Shown: in pieces, positions 32,864 through 41,143 of the stretch | Layout of the letters: every line of letters starts with the position of its first letter | How positions within the stretch are numbered: the first letter of the stretch is position 1 | Assembly (NCBI GenBank): GCA_038230515.1 | Contig: JBBRND010000016.1 | Location: 33,014-97,013 of the forward strand | DNA: 64,000 bases | Origin: JAPLDB01 sp038230515 | GTDB taxonomy: Bacteria; Bacteroidota; Bacteroidia; AKYH767-A; 2013-40CM-41-45 | Reading direction: 5' to 3' | Notes under the pieces: model-generated | What the model saw: only the letters and a program-made list of their open reading frames with translations | The model's database searches: none | Told to the model about the DNA's origin: nothing | Translations under genes and position numbers: made by a program

Positions 32864-35251
32864 TTATTTATTCACCGCAACTCTTTTCGTAATCGAACTA
32901 CCATCAGCATCCACTTTCAACAAGTAAATGCCTGCACTTACATCTTTCAGATCAATAGCCAGGTGATGCAATCCCGAAGCTTGCTTTTGCACGTTCACCA
33001 ATTTCACTTCGCGGCCTACTGCATCAAACAACCTGATGGAAACTATGTGCGCATCATTCAATGAATAAGAAATGTTTACTGATGATGATGCAGGATTCGG
33101 AAACACATCAACCAATGAAATAGGGTTGAGTACTTCTGCAATGGCCATCAGGCGCAAAGCAAACACACTGTCGCAATGCGTGTAAGTGATGCCGTTAATT
33201 ACTACATCAACACATACATAAAACCAGCCGGAGGTGCTGTAAGTATGAGTAGAGTAGGAGCCAGTACCGGAAGTGCCGTCACCATAACTCCAGGTAGCTG
33301 AAGTAATGTTTCCGCAAGGAGAAGATACACTGAAACTCATATTTCCGTTGCCCCACATGTTGCTGTCAGGCATTGCAATAATTTGCGGAGCGCAGTTTGC
33401 GGCACCTACATACACTGAGTCGCAGTAGCTGCCCGTGCAGATGGTAACACCGCTTGAGTCAAGTTCAGTCACAGAGAGGCATACATAGTACGCTCCGGCA
33501 TTTGCATAAATGTGATACGGATCGGATTGAGAAGAAGAATCGCCATCACCGAAGGTCCACTGGTAATACATGTTTGCAATACCATTGTTGAACTCATAAA
33601 ACTGAACGCCATTAAGAGAATCGCCTGACCATTGGAAATATGGATTGCATAAAAACGACTGCCCTACACTCATGGAATCGCAATAAGTAGAAGAACAATT
33701 GGAATCAGAAATTGTCAAACACACCGTATAGTATCCGTTCGCATATTGATGAAACGGATTTTCCAGAGAGGAATAATTTCCGTCACCAAAACTCCACGAA
33801 TAAACAGTTGCCGAAGAAGTGCCGGTAGAAAGATTCTGGAAATTAAAACCGGTGCCAGCGCTGTCAGGATACATGGTGAAGTTCGCCTGGCAACCTGTGG
33901 TATTGTTGCCTACATAAACTGATTGGCAATAAGTATTTGTGCAACTGCTCACACCACCCGAACCTGTCTCAATTGTGAGGCATACGTAATAATATCCGCT
34001 CTGCGAATAAGTATGAACCGGATTTTGTTGGGTGGAAGTGCTGCTGTCGCCAAAATCCCACATCCATGAAATAAGAGAATCTGTTCCCCAGGAAAGATCG
34101 CCAAAGTAACACGTAAAGTTGCTCGTCTGAAATCCCCAATTCGCCTGGCAGGTAGCACCACCGCCATTGCCAACATACAAACTGTCGCATGTTGATGAAG
34201 TGCATAAAATATTTTGCAAGGAATCATATACCGTAATGTTTAGACAAACCTGATACCAACCCTGCGCAGCAAACACATGATAGAAGTAAGGACCGGTGGC
34301 AGAATAACCATCACTTACAGTCCATGCATAATCCGTCATGGAATTTGTACCCGTGCTGTTGTTGTAAAAAGTAACTCCACTTCCGGCTGAATCAGGAGAA
34401 GAAATAAATGCTGCCTGGCAATTACCACCCCCGCCACCAATCCAGATAGAATCGCAAAACGTAGAGTTGCAACCTGCCGCTGAATCAGAAATGGTGAGGC
34501 AGACGAGGAACCCACCCATCGTGTTGTACACATGCGTAGGATTTAACCCAGTGCCTGTTGAGTTGTCACCGAAATCCCAATAATAATTTGTAAAGAAAGA
34601 AGTGCCAGTAGAAGTATTTATGAAATAATAAACACCGGCCGAGTCGTAAACAGAAAACGATGCTTGGCACGCTCCACCTGAAGAAACAGTAACGTAGTTG
34701 CAACTTGTATCGCTGCATGTGCCGTTCCAGATGGTAAGGCACACAAGGTATTGTCCTGATTGATTGTATGTGTGCGTTGCATTTTGATTAGCGGCAGTAG
34801 TGCCATCACCAAAATCCCAATGGTAATTTAAGTTTGCACCCGTGCTCTGATTAAGAAAAGCAACGGTAAGCCCTGACGGCTGCCACGTAAATAACGACTG
34901 ACAAAAGACAGCACCGTTACCCGCATACACTGAATCGCATATGCTCGACTGGCAACCATTCAGTGAGTCGTTAATGTAGAGGCATACCAGGTACCATCCG
35001 CTGCTTGAGTACTGATGATACTCAGTAGAATTGTATCCAGAAGAGCCGTCACCAAACGTCCAGGTGTAATTAGTAAAAGCAGAAACACCCGTAGAGGTAC
35101 TCACAAAATTTACTCCGCTGCCTGCACTGTCAGGAACAGAATTAAAAGATGCAGTGCATTGCGCATTTGAATTTACAGATGCAAACATGCCGATGATAAA
35201 AAGTGCAGCACAAATTGTGTACGATACTTTAGTTTGTAAAATTGATTTCAT
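32864..35251 (-). CDS. Secreted protein with eight PKD-type repeats and T9SS domain
   Basis: 795 residues from the ATG at 35251. Signal peptide ends in VNSNAQ. Eight Ig-like PKD repeats of about 85 residues follow, each with a WTFGDGSS-type motif and HQYS..GWYLVCLYI strand (FGDGTTAANQ, FGDNSTGTG, FGDSSTSTQ, FGDGNYSS, FGDGDSSS, YGDGTSGTG; the fourth is a divergent VSDGYSATG). Each repeat carries paired Cys (SSICDSVYAGNG). The final 80 residues are a sorting domain (VFPNPASSSVNISY, LFDAVGREVKLV, VSAGIYLLKVD). Probably a surface adhesion or scaffold protein. Confidence 0.88.
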   Translation of the reverse strand: MKSILQTKVSYTICAALFIIGMFASVNSNAQCTASFNSVPDSAGSGVNFVSTSTGVSAFTNYTWTFGDGSSGYNSTEYHQYSSSGWYLVCLYINDSLNGCQSSICDSVYAGNGAVFCQSLFTWQPSGLTVAFLNQSTGANLNYHWDFGDGTTAANQNATHTYNQSGQYLVCLTIWNGTCSDTSCNYVTVSSGGACQASFSVYDSAGVYYFINTSTGTSFFTNYYWDFGDNSTGTGLNPTHVYNTMGGFLVCLTISDSAAGCNSTFCDSIWIGGGGGNCQAAFISSPDSAGSGVTFYNNSTGTNSMTDYAWTVSDGYSATGPYFYHVFAAQGWYQVCLNITVYDSLQNILCTSSTCDSLYVGNGGGATCQANWGFQTSNFTCYFGDLSWGTDSLISWMWDFGDSSTSTQQNPVHTYSQSGYYYVCLTIETGSGGVSSCTNTYCQSVYVGNNTTGCQANFTMYPDSAGTGFNFQNLSTGTSSATVYSWSFGDGNYSSLENPFHQYANGYYTVCLTISDSNCSSTYCDSMSVGQSFLCNPYFQWSGDSLNGVQFYEFNNGIANMYYQWTFGDGDSSSQSDPYHIYANAGAYYVCLSVTELDSSGVTICTGSYCDSVYVGAANCAPQIIAMPDSNMWGNGNMSFSVSSPCGNITSATWSYGDGTSGTGSYSTHTYSTSGWFYVCVDVVINGITYTHCDSVFALRLMAIAEVLNPISLVDVFPNPASSSVNISYSLNDAHIVSIRLFDAVGREVKLVNVQKQASGLHHLAIDLKDVSAGIYLLKVDADGSSITKRVAVNK

Positions 35252-35280
35252 AAAATTTAAATTTATTTGGTTTGATGGGT

Positions 35281-35312
35281 CAAAAGTAGATGCCGCCTCC
35301 ACATTCTCAAAA
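35281..35312 (-). promoter_or_regulatory. Promoter of the PKD-protein gene
   Basis: Minus strand TTTTG (35312-35308), 19 nt, TACTTTTG (35288-35281): perfect match and spacing. ATG 29 nt downstream. Confidence 0.8.
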
Positions 35313-35430
35313 TCAATTTAATATTTTCCTTACCCGTCCACAGACATTCTTACTGTCTCGAATTCAAATTCTGAAATAACTTTTTCTGTTCTAATATTCC
35401 TTTCTACATTTACAACATCAATCAAAACAG

Positions 35431-36249
35431 ATGAAACGACTACTACTTGCAATCTGCATTTTTCACTCTTCACTCTTCGCTCTTCACGCTGCCGATAATT
35501 ATCCTAACGGAGCGCGATCCGCAGGGTTGGCAAATTCTTCGGTAACTATTAACGATTGCTGGGCAGCGTTTCATAATCAGGCATCTCTTGCATGGCTCGA
35601 TAATATTAGTGCCGGGGTTTCTTATGATGAACGCTTTCTGCTTACCAATCTCAGCACAAAAGGGTTTGTATTCGCGTTACCCTCCAAGGTGGGAACCTTT
35701 GCGTTGAGCGGAGATGTGTTTGGATACAGTCAGTACAGTGAGAAGAAAGCGGGAATTGCATTCGCAAAAAAACTCGGAGAAAAATTTTCAGCGGGCGTTC
35801 AGCTTGATTACCTCAACACTTTTATCAACGATGATTTCTACGGAAGTCACACCACCTTTGCTGTAGAAGCAGGACTTCTTGCGGAGCCATTAAAAAATTT
35901 CCGCATCGGTTTGCATGTGTACAATCTTTCGCGAGCCAAGCTTGCGCAGTATGCCGATGAAAAAATTCCAACCATCTTCCGGCTCGGAGCATCCTATAAA
36001 TTTTCAGACAAGCTTTTCTGGAGTCTGGAAGAAGAAAAAGACATTGATCAGAAAGCAATATTCAAATCCGGATTGGAATATCATGTAGTGGATGCGTTGT
36101 ATTTAAGAGGAGGAATAGGGAGCAACCCTTCTTTATTTTCTTTCGGCTTCGGGTTAAAGATTGGCAAACTCATGCTCGATGTAGCAGCTTCGTATCACCA
36201 GGTACTCGGCTTCAGTCCTGCGGTTTCATTGACATATCAAATCAAATAG
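35431..36249 (+). CDS. Outer-membrane beta-barrel protein, PorV/PorQ-like
   Basis: 272 residues. Signal peptide (MKRLLLAICIFHSSLFALHA). After it comes NYPNGARSAGLANSSVTIND, the N-terminal pattern of PorV/PorQ-like barrels (GARS.gmg.a.....D..a...NPA), then alternating amphipathic strands (FALSGDVFGYSQYSEKKAGI, FRIGLHVYNLSRAKL, LYLRGGIGSNPSLFSFGFGL) and a final SLTYQIK. A TACATTTA -7-like box is at 35405-35412. Role in T9SS is possible but unproven. The barrel protein gene at 36265 follows after 15 nt, so they form an operon. Confidence 0.75.
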   Translation: MKRLLLAICIFHSSLFALHAADNYPNGARSAGLANSSVTINDCWAAFHNQASLAWLDNISAGVSYDERFLLTNLSTKGFVFALPSKVGTFALSGDVFGYSQYSEKKAGIAFAKKLGEKFSAGVQLDYLNTFINDDFYGSHTTFAVEAGLLAEPLKNFRIGLHVYNLSRAKLAQYADEKIPTIFRLGASYKFSDKLFWSLEEEKDIDQKAIFKSGLEYHVVDALYLRGGIGSNPSLFSFGFGLKIGKLMLDVAASYHQVLGFSPAVSLTYQIK

Positions 36250-36264
36250 TTTTCAGAATTGCTC

Positions 36265-38367
36265 ATGCAACAAATTATGATTCGCAATTCATTTATTCGC
36301 TGGAGTTTCTTCACGATTCTTTTTTTTTCCTTCGAAAATATTTTTGCGCAAACTCCTGTTGAACCGATTGATAATGCCACAGAACAGAAGATTGAAAAGC
36401 TCGCAGAAAATGCAGGTGAAGATGTAGATGCAAATACATTGCTCGACAAACTGAATTATTACCGCAATCATCACATCAATCTCAATCATACAACTCAGCA
36501 AGAGCTTCAGGATCTTCTCTTGCTAAACGATATTCAGATTGCTGCTATCCTCAGCCACATTACTGAGTTTGGAAACTTTCTCAATATTCAGGAACTTCAA
36601 ACCATTGATGCGCTCGACCTTGAAACTATTTTCCGAATTCTTCCTTTTGTAACGGTTGATGAAACGCAACTCTTTGAAAATATTTCCCTGAAAAAAATAT
36701 TTACTGGCGGTAAAAATACAGTCGTCATTCGCGGTACTCAAGTAATGGAAAACCAGCTTGGGTTCGAGAATCAAAATGATTCAAACTACCTTAGTAATAA
36801 AAGTTATGCGGGCAGTCCGCAAAAAATTTATGCCCGTTACCGTTACACCTTTGGAAACAGAATAAGTTTGGGGTTCACAGGAGAGAAAGATGCAGGCGAA
36901 CAGTTTTTTAAAGGGAATCAAAAACAAGGATTTGACTTTAATTCTGCTCACCTCTTTATAAAAGGAAAAGGACTTATCCGCACCCTAGCCCTCGGAGATT
37001 ATCATGCAGAATATGGACAAGGCGTAGTACTACACAGTGGACTTGCATTCGGAAAATCTGCTGACGTACTGAACATCAAAAAAAATGCACGCGGAATTAT
37101 TCCTTACACTTCAGCAGATGAAAATCTTTTTCTACGCGGTGGGGCACTTGCGCTTGGTTACAAAAAATTTCAATTGGATGCTTTTTATAGCAGCCATAAA
37201 ATTGACGGACATGTGTTGGCGAATGCAGACAGCTTGACTGCTCAGGATATTATTTCATCCTTTCAAACGGACGGCAACCACAGAACCTATTCAGAGTATA
37301 GCAACCGCCATACAGTTACCGAGTCGCACATTGGAGGACATTTAAGTTATAAGAGCAACAATCTTACTCTTGGGGTAACTGCACTTAAAACTAAATTTTC
37401 TCTTCCCAGAATTCCGACTGCGTATCTCTATAACAAATATGATTTTTCAGGAGATAAAAATTTTAATTCAGGTTTTGATTACAGTTATCTTTATCGGAAT
37501 GTAAGTTTGTTCGGAGAAGTTGGCCGCAGCATGAATGGAGGAATGGGTTACCTTAACGGAGCACTCGTTTCACTCGATCCTCGTTTTGCACTTACCATTC
37601 TTCATCGGCACTTCGACAGGGATTATCAGGCACTCATGAGTGCTGCTATTTCTGAAAATACAAGAAATCAAAATGAAACTGGAACTATGATTGGCATATC
37701 GGCAAAACCGATTCGTTTTTTCCAGATCAATGCATACTATGATATGTTTAGTTTTCCATGGTTGCGGTATCAGGTAGATGCGCCCACTAAAGGATACGAG
37801 TATCTCGCACAGATTGATTATGCACCAAACAAAATCTTTGATGCATATTTTAGAGTGAAGCAGCAAAACAAACCGGAAGATTTTCCGGGAACAGATGTTC
37901 TCATCAATGGACTTCAGGATGTTAAGCAAACCAACTACCGCTTCAATATCCGCTACAAAATTTCAAAAGAATTTACACTCAGCAATAGAATTGAATATGT
38001 AACTCTGGAAAAGAGGAGTATTGGCATTCAAAAAGGATATTTAATTTATCAAGACATAAATTTCAAGCCAATGAAAAGTAAGATGTCTGTTTCTCTGAGC
38101 TACATTTTATTTGATACCGATTCGTATGACACACGCATTTATGCGCTTGAAACTGATGTACTCTATGCTTATTCCATTCCCTCCTATTACTATCGCGGGA
38201 GCAAATATTATTTTGTTGTTCATTATTCCATCGCTCGTGGAATTGATTTCTGGGTTCGTTTGGCCAGAACTTCCTATGACAATCAGCAGACCGTAGGAAG
38301 TTCTCTCGATTTAATCAACGCTTCGCATAAAACCGAAGTGAAAGCACAAATAAGATTTGAGTTCTAG
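36265..38367 (+). CDS. Helix-hairpin-helix plus outer-membrane beta-barrel protein
   Basis: About 700 residues. Signal peptide ending in ENIFAQ. The next 130 residues are helical, with ComEA-like helix-hairpin-helix units (INLNHTTQQELQDLLLLNDI, FLNIQELQTIDALDLETIFR). From about 150 on is a long barrel (KIYARYRYTFGNRISLGFTG, RTLALGDYHAEYGQGVVL, RYQVDAPTKGYEYLAQIDYA) ending in the outer-membrane C-terminal strand KAQIRFEF. HhH motifs usually bind DNA, so a surface or periplasmic DNA-handling role is conceivable, but this is inference. The domain pair is found in Bacteroidota proteins of unknown function. Confidence 0.8.
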   Translation: MQQIMIRNSFIRWSFFTILFFSFENIFAQTPVEPIDNATEQKIEKLAENAGEDVDANTLLDKLNYYRNHHINLNHTTQQELQDLLLLNDIQIAAILSHITEFGNFLNIQELQTIDALDLETIFRILPFVTVDETQLFENISLKKIFTGGKNTVVIRGTQVMENQLGFENQNDSNYLSNKSYAGSPQKIYARYRYTFGNRISLGFTGEKDAGEQFFKGNQKQGFDFNSAHLFIKGKGLIRTLALGDYHAEYGQGVVLHSGLAFGKSADVLNIKKNARGIIPYTSADENLFLRGGALALGYKKFQLDAFYSSHKIDGHVLANADSLTAQDIISSFQTDGNHRTYSEYSNRHTVTESHIGGHLSYKSNNLTLGVTALKTKFSLPRIPTAYLYNKYDFSGDKNFNSGFDYSYLYRNVSLFGEVGRSMNGGMGYLNGALVSLDPRFALTILHRHFDRDYQALMSAAISENTRNQNETGTMIGISAKPIRFFQINAYYDMFSFPWLRYQVDAPTKGYEYLAQIDYAPNKIFDAYFRVKQQNKPEDFPGTDVLINGLQDVKQTNYRFNIRYKISKEFTLSNRIEYVTLEKRSIGIQKGYLIYQDINFKPMKSKMSVSLSYILFDTDSYDTRIYALETDVLYAYSIPSYYYRGSKYYFVVHYSIARGIDFWVRLARTSYDNQQTVGSSLDLINASHKTEVKAQIRFEF

Positions 38368-38400
38368 AAAAAACAGAGCGCCCTTAAAAAAGGGCACTCT
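38367..38400 (-). terminator. Bidirectional hairpin terminator between convergent genes
   Basis: Stem AGAGCGCCCTT / AAGGGCACTCT, one mismatch, AAAA loop. On the minus strand it is followed by a T-run, so it best serves the fasciclin gene. Confidence 0.75.
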
Positions 38401-38459
38401 GCTAACCAGCGGATTATTTAGTTCCGCTTACCACCAAAACACAACGTCTGAAAAACTCT

Positions 38460-39032
38460 TTACATCTTTGGCAATAACACTGCATCAATAGAATGAATAA
38501 TTCCATTTGATTGCATTACATCGTAAGTGTTAATAGTTGCCCACTTTCCACTCTCATCGCCAACAACGATGTTGTGATCTCCATTCATCTTAAACATCAG
38601 TGAGCCACCCTCCACTGTTTTGATCATCGCCTTTCCTTTTCCATCTTTAATCATTTTAGCCAATGAATTAAAATCATACTTTCCGGAAAGTACATGATAG
38701 GTTAAAATACCTGAGAGCTTGGATTTGCTTTCCGGTTTCAACAACGATTCCACAGTTCCGGCTGGCAGATTTTCGAACGCATCATTTACCGGGGCAAACA
38801 CTGTAAAAGGTCCTTTGCCTTCAAGTGTTTCCACGAGCCCTGCCGCTTTTACTGCCGCAACCAACGTGGTGTGATCTTTAGAGTTCACTGCATTCTCTAT
38901 TATATTCTTCTTTGGAAACATCGCTTCACCACCTACCATGGTAGTATTATCAGCCATTTCCATTTGTGCTTGTACGCTTGCTGTTGATAAAGCTGCAGCA
39001 AACAAGGCAGCTAACATGAATCTGATTTTCAT
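38460..39032 (-). CDS. Secreted fasciclin (FAS1) domain protein
   Basis: 190 residues from the ATG at 39032. Signal peptide MKIRFMLAALFAAALSTASV, then one FAS1 domain: NIIENAVNSKDHTTLVAAVK, TLEGKGPFTVFAPVNDAFEN (the H1-type FTVFAP box), LSGILTYHVLSGKYD and the closing NGIIHSIDAVLLPK. FAS1 domains mediate adhesion. Periplasmic or surface location. It has its own terminator and no neighbours in the same direction. Confidence 0.92.
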   Translation of the reverse strand: MKIRFMLAALFAAALSTASVQAQMEMADNTTMVGGEAMFPKKNIIENAVNSKDHTTLVAAVKAAGLVETLEGKGPFTVFAPVNDAFENLPAGTVESLLKPESKSKLSGILTYHVLSGKYDFNSLAKMIKDGKGKAMIKTVEGGSLMFKMNGDHNIVVGDESGKWATINTYDVMQSNGIIHSIDAVLLPKM

Positions 39033-39246
39033 TTTTTTTGATTTAATTGTTAAAGATTTTTGTTTTAAATACCCTAACACATACGGCAGGGAAAACTCAA
39101 ACGGTTTTAGAAAATACTAAATATTTTCCTGCGGGGCATTGAAACAAAAACCTGAAGAAAAAAAAATAATTAAAATTTCTTTTCAATTCATTAGAATGCA
39201 AATAGCAAATCAGAGGCCGAAACAAAAGAAATATTCGAGAAAATAC

Positions 39247-40293
39247 TTAACTTACTTTCTTAGCAAAATCGCCAAGATTGACCGCAATTGAAAAATGATT
39301 GCTTGCTCCGGCAAGATGGTAGCTTGCTCTTCCGTAACTGATAATAAACTTGCTGATTTTTAAACCAAAACCCAGTGACAATCCCACTGTTCTTGGGCGC
39401 GACTCAACAAGTAGTTCCTGCCTGCGCTGAAAATTATAGGAAACACGTAAATGAAAATTTTTCGAAAGAAGAATTTCGGTTCCCAATGTTATATGACGCA
39501 ATGATTTTTGCCAAAAATTGTAATCAACAGGTTTATATTCTCCTGTAAGGGCATCATAATTCGTTTGATCATTCGGATCAATATAGGTGATGTTTGACTT
39601 TTCAAGGTGACGTGCGGTAACACTTATTCTTGCCGGAACATGCTGGAATTTTTTTGAAACTCCGGCAACCACTTCCACGGGTAATGGTTCGCGGTTTCCA
39701 CTCACATAAGGTTTTAATTGTCCTCCGATATTTCGTGCAAGAACAGTGGCTGACCAACCTGATACTGTATCATGCAACATCGCACTTGCGTCAAGTGCAA
39801 GTCCCGATGAATTGACTATGTAATATTCACTATAGATTCCTTTGAGGTTTGCACCTATTGAAAATAGTTTATTTAATTGATATCCCCAACCAAAACTCAG
39901 GGCATAATCTGCAGCAGTAAAGTTCCCGCTTACAATACCTGTTTCATCTGTTTCCTTAAAATTTCCATAATTGGCATAGTGCATCCACACATCGAATGTT
40001 CCTTTTGTACCGAATGTTTTAGCAAAAGCAGCATCACCAAATTTCACTCCGTCAAAGTAGCTTACACCACTAAGCGAAAGATATTTGTCTGTAAGTATAT
40101 TTAGTGCTGCGGGATTCTGTAACGCACAATTAAGATCATTGTCTTTAACGGTTATGAAAGTCCCGCCCATGGCAGCTATACGAGCTGAGGCAGGAATGTT
40201 GAGAAAAGAATATACAGCATTTCCGCCAACCTGGGCAAAAGCGAAAAGCGGCAGGTAAAAAAGAAGTATCGTAAGCTTATGTAAATATCTCAT
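39247..40293 (-). CDS. porQ: Type IX secretion system protein PorQ
   Basis: 348 residues, signal peptide ending in LFAFAQ, then VGGNAVYSFLNIPASARIAA and MGGTFITVKDNDLNCALQNP, the strongly conserved PorQ start. The barrel strands and ISVTARHLEKSNITY support it, and the protein ends SIAVNLGDF. PorQ is an outer-membrane barrel of the T9SS attachment machinery that delivers cargo for anchoring. Its presence fits the seven T9SS cargo genes in the window. A TTACTTTG box (40305-40298, minus) lies 4 nt before the ATG. Confidence 0.9.
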   Translation of the reverse strand: MRYLHKLTILLFYLPLFAFAQVGGNAVYSFLNIPASARIAAMGGTFITVKDNDLNCALQNPAALNILTDKYLSLSGVSYFDGVKFGDAAFAKTFGTKGTFDVWMHYANYGNFKETDETGIVSGNFTAADYALSFGWGYQLNKLFSIGANLKGIYSEYYIVNSSGLALDASAMLHDTVSGWSATVLARNIGGQLKPYVSGNREPLPVEVVAGVSKKFQHVPARISVTARHLEKSNITYIDPNDQTNYDALTGEYKPVDYNFWQKSLRHITLGTEILLSKNFHLRVSYNFQRRQELLVESRPRTVGLSLGFGLKISKFIISYGRASYHLAGASNHFSIAVNLGDFAKKVS

Positions 40294-40297
40294 TGCG

Positions 40298-40305
40298 CAA
40301 AGTAA
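40298..40305 (-). promoter_or_regulatory. Promoter -7 element (TTACTTTG) of porQ, 4 nt before the ATG
   Basis: Minus strand TTACTTTG, one mismatch to TAnnTTTG, then CGCA and ATG. Leaderless transcript likely. Confidence 0.4.
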
Positions 40306-40411
40306 ACAAAGTTTTATGGGATAGATAACGGCATGAGGTGAGATTTATTGAATAAAAGTGAAAATAAATTTTCCGAGCAAAATATCCTTTCTATTGAACT
40401 ATTTTTTTTTC

Positions 40412-40441
40412 TTGTTATGTTAATTTATTTATATACTTTCG
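40412..40441 (+). promoter_or_regulatory. Promoter of the AT-hook/Lys-Ala-rich protein gene
   Basis: TTG (40412-40414), 19 nt, TACTTTCG (40434-40441), one mismatch; 46-nt leader to the ATG. Confidence 0.55.
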
Positions 40442-40487
40442 CCACCTATAAATTCAAATTAACATTTATATTTAAAATCCATTCGCA

Positions 40488-41021
40488 ATGATTTCATTAG
40501 ACAAGATTGTGAGCAGCAATTTAGAAATGCTCAAGAGTCAGGAAGCGGACTTATTAAAGTCCCTCAGCTTTGTACAAAAAGCAAAACAATTATTCCAGTC
40601 GCATTGGGGACCAACTCCGGCAGCGCCTGCAAAAAAGAGCAGCGGGAAAAAACGTGGCAGACCTGCGAAGTCGAAGAACAAACCGAAAGTAACAGTTGCC
40701 GCTCCTACAGTTGCTGCTCCTAAAGCAGCCGCTGTAACTAAACTCGCAGCACCTAAGGCGAAAAAGGCAGCAGCTAAAAAAGCAAAAGCAGCGCCAGCTA
40801 AAACCGGTGAGAAAAAGTCAAGCCATATTTCTAACATCATGACCATTTTAAATTCGGGTGATGGAATCGGTTCTGGCCAGTTAATAGATACTCTATTCAA
40901 GCAACAATCTGCGGACAAAGATATAAAGCACTTCCGCCTTTTAATTTATCCGGTGCTTACAAAAGCATACGCATCAAAAACGCTGCTTCTGAAAGACGGA
41001 AAAATTTATCTTCCGAAGTAA
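40488..41021 (+). CDS. Putative chromatin-type DNA-binding protein: AT-hook, histone H1-like linker, C-terminal domain
   Basis: 177 residues, three parts. Residues 1-45 are a helical N-terminus (IVSSNLEMLKSQEADLLKSL). Residues 46-115 are Lys/Ala/Pro-rich with a canonical AT-hook (KKRGRPAKSKNK) and histone H1-like KAKKAAAKKAKAAPAK. Residues 118-177 are a folded domain (ISNIMTILNSGDGIGSGQLI, KHFRLLIYPVLTKAYASKTL, LLKDGKIYLPK) that resembles a small winged-helix. No signal peptide. A nucleoid-associated or regulatory protein is the best guess. Followed by a strong terminator, so monocistronic. Confidence 0.75.
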   Translation: MISLDKIVSSNLEMLKSQEADLLKSLSFVQKAKQLFQSHWGPTPAAPAKKSSGKKRGRPAKSKNKPKVTVAAPTVAAPKAAAVTKLAAPKAKKAAAKKAKAAPAKTGEKKSSHISNIMTILNSGDGIGSGQLIDTLFKQQSADKDIKHFRLLIYPVLTKAYASKTLLLKDGKIYLPK

Positions 41022-41042
41022 TTAAGTCAGTAAAATAAATTG

Positions 41043-41080
41043 AAACCACAGGGATAGTTTTATCTCTGTGGTTTTTCTTT
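41043..41080 (+). terminator. Rho-independent terminator
   Basis: 13-bp stem AAACCACAGGGAT / ATCTCTGTGGTTT (one G-T pair), 6-nt loop, T-rich tail. Confidence 0.92.
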
Positions 41081-41143
41081 TGCGATCTTTGCAAAAAAAG
41101 CAGAGTATATCAGATATAGAATTTTAAGAAAGAGAAAAATATT

